This document shows, in pieces, positions 5,713-14,057 of a stretch of DNA of 64,000 nucleotides. The DNA lies in NCBI RefSeq assembly GCF_000407445.1, contig NZ_ASWB01000002.1, positions 806,001 through 870,000 of the forward strand, given 5' to 3'. How positions within the stretch are numbered: the first letter of the stretch is position 1; the number at the start of each line of letters is the position of its first letter. The notes beneath the pieces are model-generated. The model was given only the letters and a program-made list of their open reading frames with translations. It was not told the DNA's origin and did no database searches. Position numbers and translations under genes: made by a program. The stretch comes from Enterococcus moraviensis ATCC BAA-383. GTDB taxonomy: Bacteria; Bacillota; Bacilli; Lactobacillales; Enterococcaceae.

Positions 5713-7182
5713 ATGGGTAAGTTTCAAGAAGATGCAAAAGCACTGTTAGAAGATGTAGGGGGAAAAGAGAATATAGCCGCCGTTTCACATTGCGCTACAC
5801 GCATGCGTTTTGTTTTAAATGATCCAAGTAAAGCTGATACAACAGCAATTGAAAAAATTCCTGCGGTCAAAGGGACATTTACAAATGCAGGGCAATTTCA
5901 AGTAATTATCGGAAATGAGGTTCCGCAATTTTATAATGAGTTTTCTGCTATTTCTGGACTTGAAGGCGTTTCCAAAGAACAAGGGAAAGCGGCCGCAAAA
6001 CAAAATCTTAATCCAGTACAACGAGCAATTTCGGTTTTAGCTGAAATTTTTACACCGCTGATACCTGCCTTAGTTATTGGAGGATTGATTCTAGGATTTC
6101 GCAATGTCTTGGAAGGGATTCCATTTGGCTTTTTAGATGGTCAGAAAATTGTTGAGGTTTCGCAATTTTGGAGTGGCGTAAATTCGTTTCTATGGTTGAT
6201 CGGTGAGGCTATTTTCCAATTCTTGCCAGTTGGTATTACATGGAGTATCACTAAGAAGATGGGAACAACTCAAATTCTAGGGATTGTTTTAGGGATTACA
6301 TTAGTTTCACCGCAATTATTAAATGCTTATTCTGTTGCAAGTACTGCAGCAGCGGATATTCCGTTTTGGGATTTTGGTTTTGCTCATGTGAATATGATTG
6401 GATACCAAGCCCAAGTTATTCCAGCAATGTTGGCAGGATTTTTACTTGCTTATTTAGAAATATTTTTCAGAAAAGTTATACCACAAGCCGTTTCAATGAT
6501 TTTTGTCCCATTATTTGCTTTAGTTCCAACAGTCTTGGCAGCTCATGTAATTTTAGGTCCAATTGGCTGGGCTATTGGAAGTTGGATTTCAGATATCGTG
6601 AATGCCGGTTTAACATCGTCACTTAATTGGTTGTTTGGTGCTGTATTTGGTTTTATGTATGCGCCATTAGTGATTACCGGTCTGCATCACATGACGAATG
6701 CGATCGATCTACAATTGATTGCCGATTTTCAATCAACAAATTTATGGCCGATGATTGCCTTGTCTAATATTGCGCAAGGATCTGCTGTTTTGGCAGTTGT
6801 TTTTATGCATAGAGGAAATAAAGAAGAAGAACAAGTATCGATTCCAGCGATGATTTCTTGTTACTTAGGAGTTACAGAGCCAGCGATGTTTGGGATTAAT
6901 TTGAAATACATTTATCCTTTTGTTGCTGGAATGATTGGGTCTGCATGCGCAGGACTATTTTCTACACTATTTGATGTTAAAGCAATCAGTATTGGTGTAG
7001 GAGGACTTCCAGGTATCTTATCCATCGTTCCACAATATTATGTACCATTTTTAGGAGCAATGCTCATCGCTGTAGTTGTACCATTTGTGTTGACGTACAT
7101 TTTTAGAGTAAAAGGTATTTTCAATAAACTTGATCCTGTCGATGAAGCAACAGGAAAATTATTTGTAGAAGAAAATCAATAA
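5713..7182 (+). CDS. treP: PTS trehalose-type EIIBC permease
   Basis: Phosphotransferase-system permease that imports and phosphorylates a disaccharide, by sequence most like the trehalose EIIBC. It has 489 residues: EIIB domain (about 1-90) with the phospho-accepting Cys27 in SHCATRMRF, then the multi-pass EIIC domain (about 110-470). There is no EIIA domain, so phosphate must come from another EIIA. ATG 5713 is used because the palindromic operator occupies the upstream in-frame region and GAGGAG precedes it. Regulation is indicated by a TreR-like operator and a cre site. Unusually, neither the phospho-trehalase nor treR is adjacent; the gene stands alone and ends at a terminator. Confidence 0.85.
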   Translation: MGKFQEDAKALLEDVGGKENIAAVSHCATRMRFVLNDPSKADTTAIEKIPAVKGTFTNAGQFQVIIGNEVPQFYNEFSAISGLEGVSKEQGKAAAKQNLNPVQRAISVLAEIFTPLIPALVIGGLILGFRNVLEGIPFGFLDGQKIVEVSQFWSGVNSFLWLIGEAIFQFLPVGITWSITKKMGTTQILGIVLGITLVSPQLLNAYSVASTAAADIPFWDFGFAHVNMIGYQAQVIPAMLAGFLLAYLEIFFRKVIPQAVSMIFVPLFALVPTVLAAHVILGPIGWAIGSWISDIVNAGLTSSLNWLFGAVFGFMYAPLVITGLHHMTNAIDLQLIADFQSTNLWPMIALSNIAQGSAVLAVVFMHRGNKEEEQVSIPAMISCYLGVTEPAMFGINLKYIYPFVAGMIGSACAGLFSTLFDVKAISIGVGGLPGILSIVPQYYVPFLGAMLIAVVVPFVLTYIFRVKGIFNKLDPVDEATGKLFVEENQ

Positions 7183-7211
7183 GAAAAACTGAATCGATGT
7201 AAGTTGTACAG

Positions 7212-7247
7212 GGGTTGGGACAGAAATGTCCTAATCCTTTTTTATTC
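7212..7247 (+). terminator. Terminator of treP
   Basis: GGGTTGGGACA GAAA TGTCCTAATCC forms an 11-bp stem with two wobbles, followed by TTTTTTATT. It is one of three hairpins in the window built on TGGGACA. Confidence 0.88.
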
Positions 7248-7315
7248 ATAAAATAGTTGGCTTTTTGGCCTCTTTCAGGTAGACTAAATAGGGCTTACTA
7301 AAAGGAGAATGACAG

Positions 7316-8320
7316 ATGGATATTTATTTAAAAAGTGCAATTTTACACATCATTGATCGTGAAACCGGAACGCCGGTATTTTCAGCAAAAGAACTAGATT
7401 TAACGACAGAATATATTCGTGTTTATTTAACTAGTAAAATTACGAAGCTTTCGACAGCCCAAACCAAAACAGGGATTTTAGCTGAAGAAAGTGCATTTGT
7501 TGATAAAATGCGAGGAATTCCAAATGACTTTGTTCAAAAAAGTCAGCAGTTAGCACAACATTGGTATGATGTCTACTCAGGTAGTGAAGATGCGCCAAGT
7601 GCGGATGTTCTTTTTATTTTATATGAATTAGATACGGTGATGCATTTAGCTATGATCAAACTAAACTACAAAGAAAGCTATACGCATTATGTAGATTATG
7701 AAGATGAAGCAGTATACAATAAATTGATTATCAATAGAGCTATTTTACCTTCGAAAACACAGAAACCTGATGAAGGAATGACTGTGAACTTAGACACGCT
7801 AGCTTATGAATTGCTAGAAAAGCGTTATGAGTTTTCAGGTGAAAAAGTGTGGTATTTCTCAGAAAAAGTCATCGAGTCACAACCTGCACCGTCGATTGAA
7901 GAGAATATGAAAGAAATAAAAAAAGCAGTGAAAAGAATTGGGAAAAAATTCAATGAGGATGAATTTGAGTTGATTGCCTCGGTAAAAGAAGCTGTATATG
8001 AAAGTATTGAAGAGACTGGGACAATCGACAACGAACAAGTCGCGGAATTAGTGTTTAAAGAGAATATTTCTGCTCGGATGGCGTATCAAGAAGAGGTCAA
8101 CGAATCAAAATTCGTAGACAAAACACCACCAGTTCGTGAGGCCAGAGAAATATCAGAGAAGAAATTTGGTAAACAAAAATTGAAAATGAGTAACGGCATA
8201 GAATTGATTGTACCGATTGAGGTTTATCGAAATGGTGATTTGATTGAATTTGTCAATAATCCTGATGGAACGGTATCGATTGTTTTGAAAAATATCGAAA
8301 AAATCAGTAATCAGTTATAG
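7316..8320 (+). CDS. Nucleoid-associated protein (NdpA/YejK family)
   Basis: A 334-residue protein recognised as a member of the 37-kDa nucleoid-associated (NdpA/YejK) family by its N-terminal start MDIYLKSAILHIID and overall layout. Family members associate with DNA in the nucleoid; their exact role is poorly defined. The ATG has AAAGGAG 8 bases upstream. Charged and mixed helix/strand composition, no membrane segment or signal peptide. Single-gene unit between two terminators. Membership is judged from the N-terminus and length. Confidence 0.75.
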   Translation: MDIYLKSAILHIIDRETGTPVFSAKELDLTTEYIRVYLTSKITKLSTAQTKTGILAEESAFVDKMRGIPNDFVQKSQQLAQHWYDVYSGSEDAPSADVLFILYELDTVMHLAMIKLNYKESYTHYVDYEDEAVYNKLIINRAILPSKTQKPDEGMTVNLDTLAYELLEKRYEFSGEKVWYFSEKVIESQPAPSIEENMKEIKKAVKRIGKKFNEDEFELIASVKEAVYESIEETGTIDNEQVAELVFKENISARMAYQEEVNESKFVDKTPPVREAREISEKKFGKQKLKMSNGIELIVPIEVYRNGDLIEFVNNPDGTVSIVLKNIEKISNQL

Positions 8321-8321
8321 T

Positions 8322-8356
8322 AAAACCCCTTCATCAACTTGATGAAGGGGTTTTTT
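8322..8356 (+). terminator. Terminator after the nucleoid-associated gene
   Basis: AAAACCCCTTCATCA pairs with TGATGAAGGGGTTTT around a 2-base loop, followed by T-run. Also usable by the convergent gene from the other side. Confidence 0.93.
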
Positions 8357-8363
8357 ATGATGA

Positions 8364-8720
8364 TCATTTATCCATTTTTGCTAGCGCCTGTTTTGGGATA
8401 TCTTTTTCGGAAACTTCTTCCCAACTAAGTACGCCTTTTCTAGGATTGACCTTTAATTTCAAATAGGCATTGATCCGCAATGGTGCATCTCTTATTTCAT
8501 GTGTTTTTTGAACGGTCTTTTCACCCTTACTATTAAAAGCGTTTTGTGTGTATATGTATTCCGTATATTTTTCGCCATTAGAAAACTTTCCAGCTTTCAC
8601 TTCATCGGGCGCTCCAACACGCGTATAATAATCTTTACCACCATAATAATAATCATACCCAAACCAGACACCTGCAGTTAAAAGAATGAATGGAAGGATA
8701 AAAAATAGCATTTTTTTCAA
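8364..8720 (-). CDS. YxeA/DUF1093-family small membrane-anchored protein
   Basis: A 118-residue protein of the YxeA (DUF1093) family: N-terminal hydrophobic anchor or signal (residues 4-22), then YYGGKDYYTRVG, YTEYIYTQ and a C-terminal strand-rich domain. Function unknown; related genes in bacilli and enterococci encode small secreted or anchored proteins of the envelope. The start is most likely TTG 8720, because the GTG at 8729 is itself part of the AGAGGTG ribosome binding site. Single gene, convergent with the nucleoid-associated gene. Confidence 0.75.
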   Translation of the reverse strand: MKKMLFFILPFILLTAGVWFGYDYYYGGKDYYTRVGAPDEVKAGKFSNGEKYTEYIYTQNAFNSKGEKTVQKTHEIRDAPLRINAYLKLKVNPRKGVLSWEEVSEKDIPKQALAKMDK

Positions 8721-8901
8721 TATCGTCACCTCTTGATTGTAGTATGCCTTTTTTTTAAGAAAGATGCCATAGAATTAGCTTAAAATAATGTGACAGTTTT
8801 GTTAGAGACGCAATTGAAGAGTTCATAAATTCGTCAAGGTATAGTTACACTTTTTTTAGAAACTCATGATACAATATAAAAAAGAGTAGGGGGAATGAAG
8901 A

Positions 8902-9606
8902 ATGATGCCTTTTTATGCAATATTTGATCCAACGTATATCTTAGTCATTGTAGGCTTGTTGATTTCAATGGCTGCATCAGCTTACGTGAATAGTACGTTT
9001 AAAAAATATGATAAAATTAGAAGTCAAAACAATGTAACAGGGACAAAAGCAGCACAATATATTTTGCAACAAGAACAAATCAACAATGTTGGCGTCCAAC
9101 AAATTGCGGGTGATTTAACAGATAATTACAATTCTGGTACTAAAATATTAAGTTTATCCGAAGCAACGGCTCAATCAACATCTGTTGCAGCAATCGGTGT
9201 TGCAGCGCATGAATGTGGGCATGCCGTACAAGACCATACTGGATACAGTCCTTTAAAAATCCGTGCTGCGATTGTTCCAGTCGCAAATTTTGGTTCTGCG
9301 TTATCGTTTCCAATTATTTTGATTGGTGTATTATTTAGCTGGAATCAAACCTTAATCAATATTGGGATATTTGCCTTTTCATTGGCGTTGCTTTTTCAAC
9401 TAGTTACTTTGCCAGTGGAATTTAATGCATCACGCAGAGCCTTGAAAATTTTATCTGATGGCAATATTTTAACAGAAGAAGAAGTGCCGATGGCTAGAAA
9501 AGTTCTATTTGCGGCCGCATTGACATACGTAGCAGCAGCTTTAGCTACTTTTTTACAATTGCTTCGTTTAATTATTTTATTTGGTGGAAACAATCGCCGC
9601 GATTAA
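8902..9606 (+). CDS. Zinc-dependent membrane protease (YugP family)
   Basis: A 234-residue membrane metallopeptidase of the YugP/neutral zinc metallopeptidase family. The zinc motif HECGH is at residues 103-107, between an N-terminal transmembrane helix (about 10-29) and two or three helices in the C-terminal half (about 120-165, 200-230). Length and layout match the family. The substrate is unknown; a role in membrane-protein turnover is plausible. There are two adjacent ATGs (8902, 8905) after a GTAGGGGGA site. Followed by another single-gene unit. Confidence 0.88.
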   Translation: MMPFYAIFDPTYILVIVGLLISMAASAYVNSTFKKYDKIRSQNNVTGTKAAQYILQQEQINNVGVQQIAGDLTDNYNSGTKILSLSEATAQSTSVAAIGVAAHECGHAVQDHTGYSPLKIRAAIVPVANFGSALSFPIILIGVLFSWNQTLINIGIFAFSLALLFQLVTLPVEFNASRRALKILSDGNILTEEEVPMARKVLFAAALTYVAAALATFLQLLRLIILFGGNNRRD

Positions 9607-9689
9607 AAGTAGCGAATATTTTGTTTTATTACCTCAATTTTTAAGAGTATGTTATCATAAGAATAGAGAGTAAGAAGGAGCTGAAAAGA

Positions 9690-10025
9690 ATGAAAACATC
9701 AACAAAAATTAGTATTGGTCTAAGTATTGCTGCAGTAGCAGGTGTATCAGTAGCGGTAATTGCCTCTGAGAAAATCGTCAAAAAAGTATATCACGTTTCA
9801 AATCGCTTCAAAGCGAAAAAATTTGTGAACGATAAATTCGGCGGTAATGAAAAATTGCTGGGGATTGTCGATGATTTATCTGATGATGAGCTTGATTCTA
9901 TGATGACTGTTTTAGGCAAAGTCAAAGACGGCAGAAAAAAAATCTCTTCTTACGGAGAATCTTTAAAAGATAATACAGAGAATTTAAAAGACCGTTTCGT
10001 TAATTTCGTTGAAGAAATGATGTAA
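9690..10025 (+). CDS. Small protein with N-terminal hydrophobic helix, function unknown
   Basis: A 111-residue protein. Residues 6-25 form a hydrophobic helix, possibly a membrane anchor, followed by a basic stretch (KIVKKVYHVSNRFKAKK) and an acidic, helical C-terminal half (DDLSDDELDSMM, then a Lys/Glu helix). Real-gene evidence: AAGGAG 8 bases before the ATG, a TATCAT-like -10 region just upstream and a good terminator directly after the stop. The family was not recognised; the layout resembles small YtxH-like envelope-associated proteins but no firm match can be claimed. Confidence 0.75.
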   Translation: MKTSTKISIGLSIAAVAGVSVAVIASEKIVKKVYHVSNRFKAKKFVNDKFGGNEKLLGIVDDLSDDELDSMMTVLGKVKDGRKKISSYGESLKDNTENLKDRFVNFVEEMM

Positions 10026-10030
10026 AAAGG

Positions 10031-10067
10031 AGACAAGCATCGTTAAGATGTCTTGTCTGCTTTTTTT
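10031..10067. terminator. Terminator between convergent genes
   Basis: AGACAAG.CATC and GATG.TCTTGTCT pair around GTTAA, followed by seven T in the forward direction. Confidence 0.85.
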
Positions 10068-10920
10068 ATTTCGTGATCAGTAAATAGCAAAATACAAGAT
10101 CATCCATTCGTTTTAAGGATAGACCGGTTTGCTCATAAAATTTTTCGATTCGATAATGAAGCGTATTACGATGCATGTATAAAGCTTTAGCCGCTGAACT
10201 GATATTTCCTTGATTGTGCCAAAGAGCAAGAACGATTTGTTGAATTTCAGCTGTTAAAACAAGTTTTTTAGAGAAATTTTGAATGATGTTACTTCGATTC
10301 ATAGCGTCGCTTGTAAAGTAATGCAATGCGACATCAGTCAAAGAAAATGTTGATTTTCCGCGTATAGTTTCGGCTTCAGTTTTAAAAATATGCTGTTCTT
10401 CTTGGAATAATAACGGCAATTGTTCATTGGCTGAGAAATAGTTTCCAACAAAAACGGTTGTCGAAGAATCAAAATCAGCATCCAATGTTAAAAATATACT
10501 TTGTAATTCTTCTAAGTTAAAATGATTTTTAGCGTATTTTTCAATTAAAGCGCCATCATTTTCACTTGTGAAAAAGAAGTCATCTAAATTAGGAAAGATG
10601 TCATGAATACTATTTTCCCATTCGGATTGCAAAAATGCTTTCGGTTTTTTGATTTGAAACTGCAGAATACGAAAACTACCTTCAATGTCAATCGGCGTTT
10701 GATCAAATAAGTAACGGAACCAAGGATGTTTTTTTTGATCTACGAAATATTCTTTGGAAGGGAATAGTGAATCTAATAAACGGATTTCAGTTTCCTGTAA
10801 TTCTTTTTTATCAAGAATAAAATAGCGCCCATCAATTGGTAGTGACAGAGCTTCGTTTGTTGCTTTTGTTTGCTGAATTTTCCCTGTAGGATACAATTCA
10901 AGTAATTCTTCAATTGTCAT
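10066..10920 (-). CDS. PucR/CdaR-type transcriptional regulator
   Basis: A 284-residue regulator with the C-terminal PucR-type helix-turn-helix (residues about 228-282: NISSAAKALYMHRNTLHYRIEKFYEQTG, split here as NISSAAKALYMHR then NTLHYRIEKF). The N-terminal 220 residues resemble no ligand domain that was recognised and are probably the sensory part. The start is ATG 10920 with GAGGTG upstream; a GTG two codons further up overlaps that site. Monocistronic and divergent from tadA, so it may act on a distant target or on itself. The regulated genes are not evident. Confidence 0.82.
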   Translation of the reverse strand: MTIEELLELYPTGKIQQTKATNEALSLPIDGRYFILDKKELQETEIRLLDSLFPSKEYFVDQKKHPWFRYLFDQTPIDIEGSFRILQFQIKKPKAFLQSEWENSIHDIFPNLDDFFFTSENDGALIEKYAKNHFNLEELQSIFLTLDADFDSSTTVFVGNYFSANEQLPLLFQEEQHIFKTEAETIRGKSTFSLTDVALHYFTSDAMNRSNIIQNFSKKLVLTAEIQQIVLALWHNQGNISSAAKALYMHRNTLHYRIEKFYEQTGLSLKRMDDLVFCYLLITK

Positions 10921-10989
10921 AGACACACCTCACTGATTTATTGTACCATGAATAAGACAAAAGTATAAAGAATGAAAGGCGGAAATCGC

Positions 10990-11502
10990 TTGAATGAAAA
11001 GACGAGTAGTCTAACAATAGAAGAAAAAGAAAAATTTATGCTAGAGGCTATCAAAGAAGCGAAAATAGCAGAGGGAATGAACGAAGTTCCCATTGGTGCA
11101 ATTGTCGTGTTAGATGGACAAATCATTGGTCGCGGGCATAATTTGAGAGAACAAAGCCAAGATGCCAGTGCTCACGCAGAAATGTATGCCATTAGAGAAG
11201 CCTGTGCAGCAATTGAAAACTGGCGCTTAGAACGTGCCCAACTCTTTGTTACATTAGAGCCTTGTCCAATGTGTAGTGGTGCAATGATCCTTTCTAGAGT
11301 CAATGAGGTATACTATGGAGCAAACGATCCTAAAGGTGGGACCGCGGGAACGTTAATGAACTTATTGGAAGACGAACGCTTTAATCATGTGGCTTATGTA
11401 GAATCAGGCATTTTGGAAAACGAATGTGGCGAGTTACTTTCCAATTTCTTTAAAAAACTTAGAGAAGAAAAGAAACTTTTAAAAAATCAAAAGAAAGACT
11501 AG
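10990..11502 (+). CDS. tadA: tRNA(Arg) adenosine-34 deaminase TadA
   Basis: Converts adenosine to inosine at the wobble position of tRNA-Arg(ACG). 170 residues with the zinc-deaminase motifs HAE (62-64) and PCPMC (91-95), and a lysine-rich C-terminal tail. The start is TTG 10990: AAAGGCGG lies 7 bases before it and overlaps the upstream ATG at 10972. Essential housekeeping gene. It lies directly in front of the SRP RNA, as in Bacillus (yaaJ-scr), but the dnaX gene expected next is missing here. Confidence 0.95.
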   Translation: MNEKTSSLTIEEKEKFMLEAIKEAKIAEGMNEVPIGAIVVLDGQIIGRGHNLREQSQDASAHAEMYAIREACAAIENWRLERAQLFVTLEPCPMCSGAMILSRVNEVYYGANDPKGGTAGTLMNLLEDERFNHVAYVESGILENECGELLSNFFKKLREEKKLLKNQKKD

Positions 11503-11532
11503 CCAAGCACTTAAAAATGCGGTATACTAAAT

Positions 11533-11635
11533 CTTGCCGAAAGGCTAGGACAATGGTGGGCTTACGAAGCGTGTCAGATCCGGAAGGAAGCAGCACTAAG
11601 TAGGTGCCGCCATGTGTCTGATTGAAATAGTTTAC
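11533..11635 (+). ncRNA. ffs: Signal recognition particle RNA, small bacterial type
   Basis: The hallmark SRP domain (GTCAGATCCGGAAGGAAGCA with the GGAA tetraloop, then GCACTAAG) is at about 11573-11601, and the closing strand GCCGCCATGTGTCTG follows. A TATACT -10 lies at 11523-11528 and a terminator at 11636. The length of about 100 nt is the small form lacking the Alu domain. The RNA pairs with Ffh to target membrane and secreted proteins. Exact 5' and 3' ends are estimated. Confidence 0.92.
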
Positions 11636-11663
11636 AACAGACTTCCGAGTCTGTTTTTTATTT
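11636..11663 (+). terminator. Terminator of the SRP RNA
   Basis: AACAGACT TCCG AGTCTGTT followed by TTTTTATTT. Confidence 0.9.
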
Positions 11664-11794
11664 GCCAAAAAACGAAGAAGGCGAATAAGATAAATCGAGA
11701 TCCTATGGGGGGCTGAACTGGTCAATTCCTCTTCTTGGACGCTAATTAGTGTTAGGTAAAGAATTCTATTAGAAATAGATTTTACGTTTTTGGT

Positions 11795-11804
11795 ATGTTA
11801 TAAT
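11795..11804 (+). promoter_or_regulatory. Extended -10 promoter of the acyltransferase gene
   Basis: TGTTATAAT, an extended -10, about 40 bases upstream of the ATG. Confidence 0.55.
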
Positions 11805-11845
11805 CAACAATGATTAAGTGGTATTTTTGTTTGAGGGAGATGCAT

Positions 11846-13093
11846 ATGGAAGGGAACGTAAAAAAAACGCGTGAGTCGAATTTTGAACTCTTGAGAATAG
11901 TAGCTATGGTAGGGATTATTGCGTACCATTTAGTATTACATCATATGGATTATAATAGATTCGCATTAGTTAATCCTGAAGATGGTTCTAATTTTTATCA
12001 TTTAGAGACAATTCAAATTATTTATACTTTTGGCCAAATTGGAAATACCTTATTTATTTTAATAACTGGATATTTTTTGATTAGTAAAAAAAATATCAAT
12101 GTTGTGAAACCAGGAATCAAGTTATTGAATCGTTCTTATTTTTTAGCAATTATTTTATTGGGTCTTTCATTTGTATTTGATCGATTTGATATGCCAGTGT
12201 CGTCGAATTCTAATATTCACATGGCATTAAATGGTTGGTGGTTTATCGGATATTATATTTTTATTATTGTGTTTGCCAAATACGTCTTGAATGACTTCCT
12301 TGCTGGGTTGACCAAAAGAAATTATCTGAATTTCCTTTTGGTCGTTACGTTACTTTTAAGTTTTACCGAATTTTTTAATATTCTTACAAATTTAAAAGTA
12401 CAAAATTTTGCGATTGGGATTCTAGTATATTCTATAGGTGGTTTTATTCGGCTATATGATCCATTAAAAGATGTAAAAGCGACCACCCTGATCATTTGTC
12501 TATTGGCTTTTTTCTTTATTCAAGTGATTCAGTATAAAGTAAATTTAAATATAAGTATGAGAGATTTTTATAAGGATCCTAGTATGCAATTTGCAAGGTC
12601 TCCGTTTACAAATGTGTTACGTTCTCCAAGTATCCTCTTTACGCTATGTAGTGTTAGTATTTTTGAGCTTGTTAGTCGCTTAAAGTTAGGGAATAACAGA
12701 CTGATCAATGCTATATCAGCTACTACATTTACCGTCTATCTTTTACATGAGTCTTCTTTTTTTAGAGGGATCCAATTTAAAGGAATTCCGTTACCCAATA
12801 GATTAGGTATATTAAAAGATGTTTCAACGAAAGTCTTGAGCGATAACCCTGGCAAAGGCTCAGTTGTTCCAATAGATAATGCAGAAAGTTGGATTAACCT
12901 AAAAGATTATCTAAATATCAGTCAAGTTTTTGAAGATAGAGGAGTCAAATTAGGTCTATTTTACATGCTGATACTAATAGTAGTGATTTTTGCACTGGGG
13001 ATTTTATGCGAGATTTTTATCAAGTTTATTAATAAAGTGATTAAAAGTCTTTTTTATAATGATTTTATAGGCATGAAAAGAAGATTGGAATAA
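11846..13093 (+). CDS. Membrane acyltransferase (acyltransferase-3 family)
   Basis: A 415-residue integral membrane O-acyltransferase. The family signature is at the N-terminus (SNFELLRIVAMVGIIAYH), with the family histidine in the first helix region, and about ten hydrophobic segments follow. Such enzymes move acetyl groups to extracellular polysaccharides, teichoic acids or peptidoglycan; the acceptor cannot be told from sequence. ATG 11846 follows GAGGGAG by 6 bases. A soluble-looking insertion at about 310-370 separates the last two helices. The gene stands alone between the SRP RNA and a lipoprotein, in the place where dnaX is found in Bacillus, and is AT-rich, which may indicate acquisition. 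Confidence 0.85.
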   Translation: MEGNVKKTRESNFELLRIVAMVGIIAYHLVLHHMDYNRFALVNPEDGSNFYHLETIQIIYTFGQIGNTLFILITGYFLISKKNINVVKPGIKLLNRSYFLAIILLGLSFVFDRFDMPVSSNSNIHMALNGWWFIGYYIFIIVFAKYVLNDFLAGLTKRNYLNFLLVVTLLLSFTEFFNILTNLKVQNFAIGILVYSIGGFIRLYDPLKDVKATTLIICLLAFFFIQVIQYKVNLNISMRDFYKDPSMQFARSPFTNVLRSPSILFTLCSVSIFELVSRLKLGNNRLINAISATTFTVYLLHESSFFRGIQFKGIPLPNRLGILKDVSTKVLSDNPGKGSVVPIDNAESWINLKDYLNISQVFEDRGVKLGLFYMLILIVVIFALGILCEIFIKFINKVIKSLFYNDFIGMKRRLE

Positions 13094-13146
13094 GTCTTTA
13101 AATAAGAAAAGATTTTATACTACAGCTCTTATACAGTCTATTGTTA

Positions 13147-13188
13147 AAAAAATGTGCTAGCAGTTTTAATTGCTGGCACATTTTTTTA
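13147..13188 (+). terminator. Terminator after the acyltransferase
   Basis: AATGTGCTAGCA pairs with TGCTGGCACATT around an AT-rich loop, followed by seven T; also an A-run on the other side, so it may serve both convergent genes. Confidence 0.88.
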
Positions 13189-13209
13189 ATTACTAAGTTA
13201 AATATAAAC

Positions 13210-13752
13210 TTATTTCAACTCGATCTTTTTCTGGCCAAGTTCTTTTCCTGCCATGCCTTGAGTGGCTTTTAAATTGACAGGTGTTTCTGTATCATCTAGG
13301 TCGTACGAGATGATTGCTTTTGCAGTACCGCCAGGTTTAATATCATCTAATTGGTGCTCAGTATATTCAGCGAACTTTTCATCTTGCGGTGTCATACCAA
13401 CAGTTAATTTATTGATCGTGTTTTCAGCTTCTTGCGTTATGTCCATACAAGCAATCCAAACGGTGGAAGCAGAAATGGGTTCATCGCTATCATTTGTTAC
13501 TTCATAAGTGATGACAAGTTGTGGTTTTTCTCTATACAAAGTTGTATCTGAAGGTAAGACTTCAGTGGATAGTATTTTTAGTGTTGCCATGTCAATCTTT
13601 AAGGTATCGTCTTTAAAATAGGCGCTGCTTTTTTTCTTTTCAGATGTCGCTTGCTCTTCTTTTTTGTCTTTCGAGGAGTTGCTATTCCCGCTGCAAGCCA
13701 CTAATGCAACACTGCATATTGTTAATACACCTAAACTTAGTAATTTTTTCAT
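13210..13752 (-). CDS. DUF5067-type lipoprotein
   Basis: A 180-residue predicted lipoprotein with signal peptide and lipobox LVAC (Cys at residue 20), then a low-complexity Ser/Lys/Glu linker (residues 22-45) and a beta-sandwich-like DUF5067 domain (LVITYEVTNDSDEPISAS, DDIKPGG). Function unknown; DUF5067 domains resemble immunoglobulin-like or DUF4352 extracellular domains. ATG 13752 has GAGGA upstream; a TTG one codon before it is not needed. Single gene. The C-terminal half of the lipoprotein at 1494 belongs to the same domain type. Confidence 0.82.
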   Translation of the reverse strand: MKKLLSLGVLTICSVALVACSGNSNSSKDKKEEQATSEKKKSSAYFKDDTLKIDMATLKILSTEVLPSDTTLYREKPQLVITYEVTNDSDEPISASTVWIACMDITQEAENTINKLTVGMTPQDEKFAEYTEHQLDDIKPGGTAKAIISYDLDDTETPVNLKATQGMAGKELGQKKIELK

Positions 13753-14057
13753 CAATATATCCTCACTTTATATAATAATAGTTATAAAAGCCCCTAATAA
13801 AATAATAGCTGAATCAAATTAATTGTAGGGATGTTTGACTCTATACTACCTTGAATAAGGTCAAATGACAAGATGACTTTAACAGTTAATAGCATAACTT
13901 TAAGAAAATATTGTTTCGATTGTAAAGAGCAGGACGTTACCCAATAGTAAAGACTAACTGTCTTCATATATTCTTTCATTCGTTTCTTTCAAAATAGTAC
14001 AAATTGAAACAAAAAAGCCAAAAGAGGTGTGTTACGCCTCTTTTGGCTGTCCTTTAT
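13753..14057. other. Intergenic region without a supported gene
   Basis: About 300 AT-rich bases. They hold a TATAAA/TATTAT-rich stretch near 13770 that could be the reverse-strand promoter of the lipoprotein, a weak 61-codon reading frame that is not supported, and a terminator at 14011-14048. Confidence 0.5.
14011..14048 (-). terminator. Terminator of the SPFH/zinc-ribbon/TPM operon
   Basis: AGCCAAAAGAGG...CCTCTTTTGGCT is a perfect 12+ bp stem followed on the minus strand by six T. Confidence 0.93.

Noticed and set aside
11459-11725. Reverse 88-codon reading frame over the SRP RNA
   Set aside because: It lies across a highly conserved RNA gene and its terminator and has no ribosome binding site.
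13794-13979. Reverse 61-codon reading frame
   Set aside because: Weak ribosome binding site, no recognisable sequence, no promoter or operon link; may be chance in AT-rich DNA.
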